Shown here: piece after piece, positions 1 to 6,421 of the stretch
How positions within the stretch are numbered: the first letter of the stretch is position 1
Layout: each line of letters opens with the position of its first letter
Source of the DNA: an uncultured Ignavibacteriales bacterium
Lineage (GTDB): Bacteria > Bacteroidota > Ignavibacteria > Ignavibacteriales > Ignavibacteriaceae
DNA length: 8,809 bases
Direction of reading: 5' to 3'
NCBI GenBank assembly: GCA_903915485.1
Contig: CAIWTC010000206.1
Coordinates: forward strand, 1-8,809
The notes under the pieces: generated by a model
What the model was told of the DNA's origin: nothing
The model's input: the letters and a program-made list of their open reading frames with translations, nothing else
Databases searched by the model: none
Program-made: the position numbers and the translations under genes

Positions 1-64
1 CCGATCTAAAAATATATTTCTTGATATATTTTGGAAAATAGTTATGCTATTTAATGTATGGAAT

Positions 65-97
65 AAAAAAAGCCCTCAAAGCGTTAACTCTGAGGGC
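65..97 (-). terminator. Intrinsic terminator of the T9SS-sorted Cys/His-motif protein gene
   Basis: Read on the minus strand, a 7-bp perfect stem GCCCTCA/TGAGGGC (arms at 91-97 and 72-78) encloses a 12-nt loop and runs directly into seven U residues (65-71). It begins about 25 nt after the stop codon of the gene ending at 122. The GC-rich stem and immediate U-tract are the classic rho-independent form. Confidence 0.88.
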
Positions 98-121
98 CCT
101 GATAAATTTATTAAATGAAGA

Positions 122-1876
122 TTACTTCATCAATATCATTTTATTAACCTGAACACTTGAGCCTGAACGGAGTTCTGTATAATATACACCACTTGAAAGG
201 TTCGAAGCGTTGAATTGAACTTTATAACTTCCAACTGCTTTGAATTCGTTAACAAGTGAAGCCACTTCTTTTCCAAGCATATTGAAAACTTTAAGAGTTA
301 CAGGTGAATCCTGATTAATTTGATAATTAATAGTTGTTGAAGGATTAAATGGATTAGGATAATTCTGCATCAACTTGAATGACTGATTTTCCTTAGCTAT
401 CTGCTTAACATCAGTAGTAACCTCGCCCCAAGAAGTTGCAACTCTAATACCGTCAATAATACTGCTGACTGTAAGAGTTGTCTGTGAGCGAATGTAAACG
501 CAACTAGGCACAAACACTGCGCCGCCTGTCAAGTGTACATCAGAAGTACCGGGAAGCATTGTTGGGTAAGTTGTTCCTTCGGGGAAAACATAAAGGTCTT
601 CGGTGTTTGCATCAATATCATATTTAATGACTACAAGGCCGACTTTACCTGCAGGCAGCGTAGTAGGTGTAGCGCTATATGTTGAAGAACTTCCGGTCGT
701 TAAACCAAAGACATAACCTGTTGTAGCGGCATTCCACTTGCAGTATGTCTTCAAAGAGTATGTTGCTGTTGCAGACATATCGCCTGAGCCTAACCCAATA
801 ATATGGTTCGTTAAAGATTGTGCCGCTGTAGGAATTTTAATTAAGAACGACATATAAAGAACTCCCGAAGTTGGTGCGGTAAAGTTCTTATATATTTTAT
901 GTGTTGATGACAATGAAGTAAAAGCTGCTCTGCCCGAACCTTCAGGATAACCTGCGAATACTAGATTACTATCTCTAAAAGAAATCTGAGTTCCTGCATT
1001 TGTTCCTGTTACAGTGCCCCATCCGTTGAATCCGCTAATTAAGGTAGCAGTTTTTGTGGGGTCATCAAAATTTTCTTCTAATAAAATCTGATTTGAAAAA
1101 TCATTTGAAAGAATAGCAAAGGTTTTACTGGTTGCTGTTAACAATGGGTTTGTAGGATCGCTGATTCTAATCTGGCACTGCGCAGCAATTGAGTTAGGAA
1201 CAACCCAATTGTAAGTTCCCGGTGAAGCAGCGGGTACATTTGCGTCGATATCACTCCAAGTAGCTCCGTTATCTATGGAAAGTTCGAGCCTTAAAGCACC
1301 ACTTCCACCGCCAAACCATTTAATAGTTTGTGCCGTTCCAACGCGCCATGACTCTCCGCCTGCAGGTGAAGTAAGCGTAATTGAGTTTGTATCAGCAGCA
1401 ACATTGACTGTGAAATTAGGAGCGTTATTCCATCCTCCGCTATATGAAACACATCCTGTTGCATAGAGAGTTTGAGCACCTGCTGTTACAGGAGCAGTGT
1501 ATTGAAAATTCCAAACATAGGAAGTTGTTCCTGATTTAGCTCCGGTCTGAGTAAGTTCAGTACCGCTAACTTTTAGGTTGGTCATAGCAACAAGTGTTCC
1601 TGTTGATGCAGCAATATTGATTCCTGCACCTGATATTGTTGCACTCTGCGAGGTTGTTACTGTGTATGTGCCTGTTTGTCCGGGACTAAGGCTGGCAGGG
1701 CCCGCAATCACAAGACTTACTCCGGCATTAGGTGAGCCTGAATGGCAAGTACAACCCGAACCATTCTTTTGAGTCCGTCCGGTAATTCCGGATGCCGTAG
1801 CGTATAGATATGATACACCGGAAGTGAAAATAATTAAACAAAGTGATACTTTCAAAAATCGTTGAAAGTTATTCAT
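122..1876 (-). CDS. T9SS type A sorting domain protein with N-terminal Cys/His-motif (choice-of-anchor V-like) domain
   Basis: This is a 584-residue secreted multidomain protein. Residues 5-28 form a Sec signal peptide. Residues about 30-160 form a beta-rich domain beginning with a GCTCHSG motif (C42, C44, H45) and including a later C142; the pattern resembles the 'choice-of-anchor V' family. Residues about 165-256 resemble the Ig-like Kre9/Knh1-type domain (SPAGGESW, then QTIKW, then LELSIDNGATW). Residues about 264-485 look like a concanavalin/LamG-type jelly roll (EENFDD near the start, DGIRVATSWGEV at the end). Residues about 500-584 are a type A T9SS sorting domain (QNYPNPFNPSTTINYQI, then GSGSSVQVNKMILMK-like end). 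The start at 1876 is preferred over an in-frame ATG at 1900 because AAGGAGG lies just before it and the signal peptide then has a normal length. Export, C-terminal cleavage and surface attachment or release are inferred from the sorting domain. No catalytic site is recognised, so a binding or adhesive role is only a guess. Confidence 0.88.
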   Translation of the reverse strand: MNNFQRFLKVSLCLIIFTSGVSYLYATASGITGRTQKNGSGCTCHSGSPNAGVSLVIAGPASLSPGQTGTYTVTTSQSATISGAGINIAASTGTLVAMTNLKVSGTELTQTGAKSGTTSYVWNFQYTAPVTAGAQTLYATGCVSYSGGWNNAPNFTVNVAADTNSITLTSPAGGESWRVGTAQTIKWFGGGSGALRLELSIDNGATWSDIDANVPAASPGTYNWVVPNSIAAQCQIRISDPTNPLLTATSKTFAILSNDFSNQILLEENFDDPTKTATLISGFNGWGTVTGTNAGTQISFRDSNLVFAGYPEGSGRAAFTSLSSTHKIYKNFTAPTSGVLYMSFLIKIPTAAQSLTNHIIGLGSGDMSATATYSLKTYCKWNAATTGYVFGLTTGSSSTYSATPTTLPAGKVGLVVIKYDIDANTEDLYVFPEGTTYPTMLPGTSDVHLTGGAVFVPSCVYIRSQTTLTVSSIIDGIRVATSWGEVTTDVKQIAKENQSFKLMQNYPNPFNPSTTINYQINQDSPVTLKVFNMLGKEVASLVNEFKAVGSYKVQFNASNLSSGVYYTELRSGSSVQVNKMILMK

Positions 1877-1880
1877 AGTG

Positions 1881-1887
1881 CCTCCTT
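1881..1887 (-). promoter_or_regulatory. Strong Shine-Dalgarno site fixing the start at 1876
   Basis: On the minus strand AAGGAGG is followed by four bases and then ATG (1876-1874). The alternative in-frame ATG at 1900 lies upstream of this site and has no purine-rich element before it, so the eight extra residues it would add are unlikely to be translated. Confidence 0.8.
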
Positions 1888-2358
1888 GTTGTTGAAACAT
1901 GTTTTGTTAGTTAAATAAATATATAATTCTAATATTTTGTAATTAATTTTGCTTAGCCAATATTTTTCAAGTTATATATCTAAGCACTTCAAATTCAACT
2001 ATTTATATCTTTTCCATGCACTACTTTAGGTCCAAAAATCACGGAAATTTCAAGTTTAAAGTTATAGATTGTGATTATCAATAAAAAGATATTAACAGTA
2101 TTTAACAGTTAATGCATTCCGCAAAATACTTTGATTTTTAGGGTTTTTACAAGTGTTGATAAGGATATTTTCCGGTTTTAGGCGTAGTTATAACAAGTTT
2201 TCAAGATGCGAAAAATTGATATGGTAATTAGTTGTAAAAGTTAATTATTATCCGATGACAAACTTTCTGTTTTTGGCACAATAAAAGATAAATTGATGAC
2301 TTGGAAGAGGTGACTTTACAAAATAATCTAATGATTCGGGGGTAAAACTTGCATAAAT
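1888..2358. other. AT-rich intergenic region with no supported gene
   Basis: About 470 bp lie between the start of the T9SS-sorted protein gene and the terminator of the MORN-like gene. Only very short open frames occur. The minus-strand promoter of the T9SS gene should lie near 1890-2000, but I cannot pick convincing -35/-10 or Bacteroidota-type (TTTG and TAnnTTTG) elements. The one visible pattern is a direct repeat TTAACAGT at 2092-2099 and 2102-2109, spaced 10 bp start to start. No tRNA, riboswitch or structured RNA is recognised. Confidence 0.5.
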
Positions 2359-2393
2359 AAAAAAAACTGCCGATTTCATACTGTAATCGGCAG
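2359..2393 (-). terminator. Intrinsic terminator of the MORN-like repeat gene
   Basis: On the minus strand an 8-bp perfect stem CTGCCGAT/ATCGGCAG (arms 2386-2393 and 2367-2374) with an 11-nt loop is followed immediately by eight U residues (2359-2366). It starts about 40 nt downstream of the stop codon at 2433. Confidence 0.9.
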
Positions 2394-2432
2394 CCGTTAA
2401 AAATTCAAATTATTTTTGTGGGGAGAATTATG

Positions 2433-3275
2433 CTAATAACTGTGTTCTGCGGAAACTTTGCCGTCTGCTGAGTATTCAGTTTTATGTTTCAGTTCGCCGT
2501 TTTTATAGGTATCTTTCGAAATTAATTTGCCGTCTTCGCTATATACAAATGACTCACCATTCAGATTACCTTTTTCATAACTCTGCTCAGTCCAAATTTT
2601 CCCTGTTGGATAAAATGTCTTTGAAATTCCATTCTGAAGTCCGTTGATAAAATGCTGTTCACCTTTTGGTGTTCCGGACTCATAAAAGAACTTAAAAAGT
2701 GAATCGGGTTTGCCGTTTTTATAAATCTTTTCGGCAGACTTTCCGCCACCTTCTTCATAGTACTCAATGGTCAAACCATTTAGCAGACCATCAACATAAT
2801 TGAATTCTCCCTCAACGCCGCCTTCATCACCAAAGAATTTAGTTAATCCCGTCTGTATATTAGCCTTGAATTGTATTTCGCTTTTTATCATTCCGTTTTC
2901 AAAGTACCCAAGGCTTTTGCCTTCTTTGTTGCCTGCCATATAAAAGTCCAAGAACTTGATATTGCCGCTTTCATAATACGATGCATACACTCCGTCAAGA
3001 ACTCCATTCTTATAGCCTCCGCGCTCCTTAAGAATTCCCGTTGGATAGTATTCAGAAAAAGGACCGTTAAGCTTGCCTGCCAAATACTCTGTCGCCTTGC
3101 TTAATATTCCCTGCGAAGTAAAGTATACACAAGGGCCATTTAGTTTGCCTTCTTTGTAGTGCAACACTTCTTTTAGAACTTTTGTTTTGTAGAAATGCGT
3201 GACTTGTCCTTCCTGAGCGGAAGTGATTGAGTGCAGAGTAATTAATAGCAGCAAAAGCAACAATGCTTGTTTCAT
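2433..3275 (-). CDS. Secreted MORN-like repeat protein (YwqK-type repeats)
   Basis: This 280-residue protein has a signal peptide at residues 1-20 (MKQ followed by a Leu-rich core, likely cleavage after HSITSA). From about Y40 to the C-terminus it consists of roughly ten tandem repeats, nearly all exactly 24 residues long. They follow the pattern Y-x-x-G-x-x-x-G, then an aromatic pair and x-x-G-x-(I/L)-K, for example YKEGKLNGP and later YYPTGILKE. This is the MORN_2 variant (Pfam MORN repeat variant) found in proteins annotated as 'YwqK family antitoxin'. That name implies a toxin-antitoxin role for which nothing here gives evidence. There is no lipobox cysteine and no T9SS sorting domain, so a periplasmic or soluble exported fate is inferred. 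AAGGAA at 3284-3289, 8 nt before the ATG, supports the start. Such repeats form extended beta-sheets that commonly bind partners; the ligand is unknown. Confidence 0.88.
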   Translation of the reverse strand: MKQALLLLLLLITLHSITSAQEGQVTHFYKTKVLKEVLHYKEGKLNGPCVYFTSQGILSKATEYLAGKLNGPFSEYYPTGILKERGGYKNGVLDGVYASYYESGNIKFLDFYMAGNKEGKSLGYFENGMIKSEIQFKANIQTGLTKFFGDEGGVEGEFNYVDGLLNGLTIEYYEEGGGKSAEKIYKNGKPDSLFKFFYESGTPKGEQHFINGLQNGISKTFYPTGKIWTEQSYEKGNLNGESFVYSEDGKLISKDTYKNGELKHKTEYSADGKVSAEHSY

Positions 3276-3305
3276 TTACTAAATTCCTTAAAATACTTCA
3301 TGGGG

Positions 3306-3345
3306 AAAAATAGTATAGTTTCTGCTTTAAGACAGAAACTATACT
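3306..3345 (-). terminator. 13-bp perfect hairpin with short U-tract after the phosphoesterase gene
   Basis: Perfect arms AGTATAGTTTCTG (3312-3324) and CAGAAACTATACT (3333-3345) enclose an 8-nt loop. On the minus strand the stem is followed by A and then five U (3306-3310). It lies 61 nt after the stop codon at 3407 and only 36 nt before the MORN-like gene's ATG at 3275. The stem is long but AT-rich, so termination may be partial. On the plus strand there is no comparable U-tract. Confidence 0.65.
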
Positions 3346-3406
3346 TCGTAAAAATTAATGTATTGATGACAAAAATATTGCGGTTTTATATCTGAACCGT
3401 TGCTTA

Positions 3407-4807
3407 CTATTTTAGTATCGTCATTTTACAGGTTTTGGAATAACTGCCTGAATTCAAGCGGTAGAAATAAACTCCGCTGCCGATTTTCAAAGTATTGCTG
3501 TTAAACTCTACCTGATGTGTTCCGGCATGCTTCTCTTCATTTACTAATGACGCAACTTCGTGACCAAGTAAGTCAAATACTTTTACTGTAACAAAGCCGG
3601 TCTCAGGAAGTTCATAGCTAATCATTGTGCTTGGATTAAACGGATTCGGGAAGTTCTGTAACAAAGCAAACTTTGCAGGAATAACTGTAGCGGGCTCAAC
3701 AAGTGAAACAGATTTTGTCCAACTTATTGTATCAATAACAGCATCGCTTGAATTATAGACGGTCAACTTCATTAACGCAGGGGTAAAGTCGAATATCCCA
3801 TAACAATAAGTACTCAATGATTTAATGGCATAAGTAGCTGTTCCCATGGTATACAAAGGAGCTCCGGCACCACCAATTACAATATGGTCAATGGCGTTAA
3901 CTTTACAATGCTGATAAAAATGATTGTGACCGCATAAAACCATATCAACCTTGTTTGGTTCAAATATGTTTGTCGTCATAGTAGCGATACCCGCATCGGG
4001 AGTATGAGCGCCTGAACCGCCGGCAGTATAGCCTGGTTTGTGAGCACATACTATTTTCCATTTCTTTGTTGTGGCCTTAAGGTCGCTTGCCGCAAAATTA
4101 TATTGTGCACTGCCAACCGTATAGGAGAGTTCAGTATTAAGTACTAAAAAATGAATGTCGCCATAATCAAATGAATAATAATCCTGAAGCCCTGATGCAG
4201 AGGCCGGTGATTGAGTAAATGACTTTGTATTCTGCGCCCAACCCTCGTGATTTCCAACAACATTATATCCAGGCACCTTAGAGGTCACATTCATTGCGGT
4301 AGTTGTAAATGATTGAGTATGCCATGATGCATACGCACCATCTGTCGCTACATCGCCACCATTAATAAAAAAGCGGGGAGCTTTTGGAAGAATAAGTCCC
4401 ATTATTGTATTAAAAACTGAGGTATTAGTTCTGCTATCGCCTTCCCAGCACCATCTGAAACTTTTACCGGGAGAAGCAATTGATCTAAAGTATGATGTTG
4501 CAGTTGTGCTGCCGGTTTGACGAACAGAAATTTGATACAATGTATCAGGCAACAATCCGGTTAACTGAATTTTATGCACATAACTCACGGGAGTGTTTAA
4601 AGTAGTGCTTATTATCGAAGTCTTTGCCGTTAAACCATAAGAGTTAGTCAAACCGAAATCAACAAATACAGTGTCTTGTGTTGAGCTTTCAATAAGCACA
4701 TACACCGTATTCCCGGTGAGTCCCTGTAGATATGGTGAAGTTAAAAAACTTCCAAATACTGGATAGCTGGCTAATAATAATACCAATACGAATCTTAGTC
4801 TGTTCAT
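3407..4807 (-). CDS. T9SS-sorted metallophosphoesterase (purple acid phosphatase-like)
   Basis: This 466-residue exported enzyme probably hydrolyses phosphate esters with a two-metal centre. After a signal peptide (residues 1-20) comes a fibronectin-III-like domain (about 22-110, with LTGLLPDTLYQISV) of the kind preceding the catalytic domain in purple acid phosphatases. The calcineurin-like domain (about 115-330) keeps the metal-ligand series: GDSR with D124, GGDVATDG with D152, GNHE with N186 and H187, AHKPGY with H256, and GHNH with H294 and H296. Residues about 380-466 are a T9SS type A sorting domain (LLQNFPNPFNPSTMISYEL and FDLLGHEVASL, ending KMTILK), implying passage across the outer membrane and surface attachment or release. 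The start is supported by AAGG at 4814-4817, 6 nt upstream. The substrate cannot be read from sequence; phosphate scavenging or nucleotide hydrolysis are reasonable guesses. No key residue appears lost. Confidence 0.9.
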   Translation of the reverse strand: MNRLRFVLVLLLASYPVFGSFLTSPYLQGLTGNTVYVLIESSTQDTVFVDFGLTNSYGLTAKTSIISTTLNTPVSYVHKIQLTGLLPDTLYQISVRQTGSTTATSYFRSIASPGKSFRWCWEGDSRTNTSVFNTIMGLILPKAPRFFINGGDVATDGAYASWHTQSFTTTAMNVTSKVPGYNVVGNHEGWAQNTKSFTQSPASASGLQDYYSFDYGDIHFLVLNTELSYTVGSAQYNFAASDLKATTKKWKIVCAHKPGYTAGGSGAHTPDAGIATMTTNIFEPNKVDMVLCGHNHFYQHCKVNAIDHIVIGGAGAPLYTMGTATYAIKSLSTYCYGIFDFTPALMKLTVYNSSDAVIDTISWTKSVSLVEPATVIPAKFALLQNFPNPFNPSTMISYELPETGFVTVKVFDLLGHEVASLVNEEKHAGTHQVEFNSNTLKIGSGVYFYRLNSGSYSKTCKMTILK

Positions 4808-5152
4808 CGTCTGCCTTTTTAATTAATAAAAAATCTTTTGCTAGATACAATCTCAGGATTTATTTTAGCCGAAACTGCCTTTTTTAATGTAGGATAACAT
4901 ACATGAATGAGTAACTATTTATTTTAAGCAGAGTAATTCTGCCAACAAAAACACATTTATCCTAATAATGCCACTCAATATAGTAAATTATGGAACATAA
5001 TAGGTTTATTTTATTGCTTGAATTTAGTGTAAAAAATATCCTCAAATTGGAGTCCGATTAGGTAAGTTTAGTCAGTCAAAGAAATCATCCCCCAATGAAA
5101 ACCGACAAAGGGAAGTTTTCCACATATAACGCCGAAATCACCGTAAAAAATT

Positions 5153-5180
5153 TTGAATTTAGTAGAAAAAACAATATCTT
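5153..5180 (+). promoter_or_regulatory. Possible sigma-70-like promoter upstream of the NIF3 gene
   Basis: TTGAAT (5153-5158) and TATCTT (5175-5180) are separated by 16 bp, each matching four of six consensus bases. A transcript would start near 5187, giving a leader of about 105 nt before the NIF3 start at 5293. AT-rich DNA produces such matches by chance, and Bacteroidota-type primary sigma factors often prefer other elements, so this is weak. Confidence 0.25.
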
Positions 5181-5191
5181 AATGTTAAGAT
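5176..5191. repeat. Short palindrome overlapping the possible -10 element
   Basis: ATCTTAATGTTAAGAT is an inverted repeat with 7-bp arms (5176-5182 and 5185-5191) around TG. As DNA it could be an operator for a dimeric regulator. It overlaps the candidate -10 hexamer, which is where a repressor site would act. It is short and AT-rich, so chance is a real alternative. Confidence 0.3.
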
Positions 5192-5192
5192 T

Positions 5193-5243
5193 ATGAAAAA
5201 AATGAACTTAGACATTATTAAATTATTATCAAGTAATATATAG
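5193..5243 (+). other. Candidate 16-codon leader ORF
   Basis: An ATG at 5193 opens a 16-residue frame, MKKMNLDIIKLLSSNI, closed by TAG at 5241-5243. It falls between the possible promoter and the terminator at 5256-5289, where a leader peptide would sit in an attenuator. It contains three Leu and three Ile codons. There is no clear Shine-Dalgarno sequence and small frames are common in AT-rich DNA, so translation is unproven. Confidence 0.2.
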
Positions 5244-5255
5244 CGAGTATTCCAT

Positions 5256-5289
5256 AAAAATGCGCTTCTTAGAGAAGTGCATTTTTTTT
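5256..5289 (+). terminator. Strong intrinsic terminator directly before the NIF3 start (candidate attenuator)
   Basis: ATGCGCTTCT (5260-5269) pairs with AGAAGTGCAT (5273-5282) over 10 bp with one G-U wobble and a 3-nt loop. The stem continues with A-U pairs into a run of eight T (5282-5289). The A-run 5256-5260 also gives a U-run on the minus strand, so it could act in both directions, but the plus direction looks stronger. The T-run ends 3 nt before the NIF3 ATG at 5293, and no annotated gene precedes it on this strand. Transcription of the NIF3 operon from upstream must therefore read through it. Confidence 0.75.
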
Positions 5290-5292
5290 GTT

Positions 5293-6396
5293 ATGAAGTG
5301 TAAAGAAATAATAAAATATTTGGATGACTGGGCCCCTCCCGGAATAGCCTGGGACAGGGACAATGTCGGATTGCAAGTTGGCTCTCCGGAGGCGGAAATA
5401 CAAAAAATTCTAATCTGCCTTGAGTTAACCCCTGAAATCCTAAAGGAGTCTCTTGAGAAGAGTTGCAACTTGATAATAACTCATCACCCATTCTTGTTCA
5501 AAGGTTTAAAGAAAATAAACCTTGCTTCTGATAAAACATCTCAACTTTTAGCCTCACTAATTAAAAACGATATAAATTTAATTTCTTACCATACAAACCT
5601 TGACTTTACAAAGTCAGGCGTTAGTTTTCAATTAGCAGAACAGCTTCAACTTAATTCAGTAAAATTTCTAACCCCCCTTGAAGCAAAGCAGTCAAAAATA
5701 GTTGTGTTCGTACCTACTGAATCTGCCGAGTCTGTATCGGAAGCAGTATTCGCAGTCGGCGAAGGAATAATCGGAGAATATTCCGAATGTAGTTTTTCTT
5801 CAGAAGGGATAGGAACCTTCAAAGGGTCCGAGAGCTCTAATCCGCAAAAAGGAACAAAAGGAATACTTGAACGAGTAAATGAGCAGAGGTTGGAATTTAT
5901 CTGCAGCAATTGGAATATTTCAAAAGTTATAAATGCTATTAAAGCATTTCATCCTTATGAAGAGCCCGCAATTGATGTTTATCCGTTGAGCAACAATACC
6001 ACCAACAGCGGTGTTGGCGCAATCGGTTTACTTAAAACCCCTATGCAGCAGGAGGATTTCTTTGCTTACATTGCATCCCGTCTGAAAATTAAGAATTTCA
6101 GATTCATGCGCAGCAATCAAAAACTCATTCACAGAGTTGCGGTTTGCGGCGGAAGCGCAAGCGAGTGTATTCCCGATGCCATAGCACAAAAGGCTGATGC
6201 CTTTATAACTGCCGACATTAAATACCACTCATTCCATGATGCCCATAATTTAATCTGCTTAGTTGATGCAGGTCATTATGAAACCGAAGTAGCTATTCTT
6301 CCTGAAATAGCGAGGAGATTGAAAGAGAATTTTAGTTCGATTGCGGATGATATTTTTGTAACCCGCCAATCAACGAATGTTATAGAATTTTATTAA
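5293..6396 (+). CDS. NIF3/DUF34 family dinuclear-metal protein with PII/CutA-like insert (YqfO type)
   Basis: This 367-residue cytoplasmic protein belongs to the NIF3-like (DUF34, YbgI/YqfO) family, which forms toroidal hexamers with a two-metal site. The family has been linked to GTP cyclohydrolase I-like activity, but its role is unsettled. Typical N-terminal motif DNVGLQVG is at 23-30. Likely metal ligands are H64-H65 (THHPF), H100 and D104 (YHTNLDF), and H328 and E332 (DAGHYETE). An insert at about 135-232 (KIVVFVPTES through HPYEEPAIDVY) is the CutA/PII-like domain of the longer YqfO-type members, so the length is normal. I chose ATG 5293 over the in-frame ATG 5260: family proteins begin near KEIIKYLDDWAP, and the extra eleven residues would be encoded by the terminator hairpin. 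No Shine-Dalgarno site is visible for either start. It is followed 22 nt later by the zinc-ribbon gene, forming a probable operon. Confidence 0.92.
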   Translation: MKCKEIIKYLDDWAPPGIAWDRDNVGLQVGSPEAEIQKILICLELTPEILKESLEKSCNLIITHHPFLFKGLKKINLASDKTSQLLASLIKNDINLISYHTNLDFTKSGVSFQLAEQLQLNSVKFLTPLEAKQSKIVVFVPTESAESVSEAVFAVGEGIIGEYSECSFSSEGIGTFKGSESSNPQKGTKGILERVNEQRLEFICSNWNISKVINAIKAFHPYEEPAIDVYPLSNNTTNSGVGAIGLLKTPMQQEDFFAYIASRLKIKNFRFMRSNQKLIHRVAVCGGSASECIPDAIAQKADAFITADIKYHSFHDAHNLICLVDAGHYETEVAILPEIARRLKENFSSIADDIFVTRQSTNVIEFY

Positions 6397-6407
6397 TAAA
6401 TATAGAT

Positions 6408-6421
6408 AGGAAAATACATTG
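6408..6421 (+). promoter_or_regulatory. Ribosome binding site and TTG start of the zinc-ribbon gene
   Basis: AGGA at 6408-6411 lies 7 nt before a TTG codon at 6419-6421. An in-frame TAG at 6407-6409 and the lack of any ATG or GTG after it leave TTG as the first possible start. The resulting N-terminus fits the family. Confidence 0.7.

Larger units (their letters stand above)
4808..5292. other. Divergent intergenic region between the phosphoesterase and NIF3 genes
   Basis: About 485 bp separate the two divergent start codons. The region must carry a minus-strand promoter for the phosphoesterase and a plus-strand promoter for the NIF3/zinc-ribbon pair. Most of it (4820-5150) is AT-rich with no supported gene; a short inverted repeat GCAGA/TCTGC sits at 4928-4942. 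The last 140 bp contain a possible promoter, a palindrome, a 16-codon mini-ORF and a strong terminator, each listed separately. Confidence 0.6.

Noticed and set aside
9..30. AT-rich inverted repeat AATATAT/ATATATT near the left edge
   Set aside because: It consists only of A-T pairs in very AT-rich DNA, and nothing around it suggests a function.
1877..1900. ATG at 1900 as the start of the T9SS-sorted protein
   Set aside because: The strong AAGGAGG site lies inside this extension and is placed to serve the ATG at 1876.
2871..3104. Plus-strand open frame inside the MORN-like gene
   Set aside because: It is an antisense shadow of a well-supported repeat protein, with no ribosome site or recognisable domain. 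The same applies to the frames at 1275-1466, 1578-1772, 5229-5468, 5646-5909 and 6883-7140.
2433..3275. Toxin-antitoxin module implied by the YwqK-type repeats
   Set aside because: The protein has a signal peptide and no toxin-like neighbour, so the antitoxin name is only a family label.
3381..3399. Short inverted repeat CGGTT/AACCG after the phosphoesterase stop codon as its terminator
   Set aside because: The stem is only 5 bp with a 9-nt loop and no directly adjoining U-tract; the 13-bp hairpin at 3312-3345 is a far better candidate.
5260..5292. ATG 5260 as the NIF3 start, adding MRFLEKCIFFV to the protein
   Set aside because: The eleven codons coincide with the terminator hairpin and T-run, and family members normally begin near the ATG at 5293.
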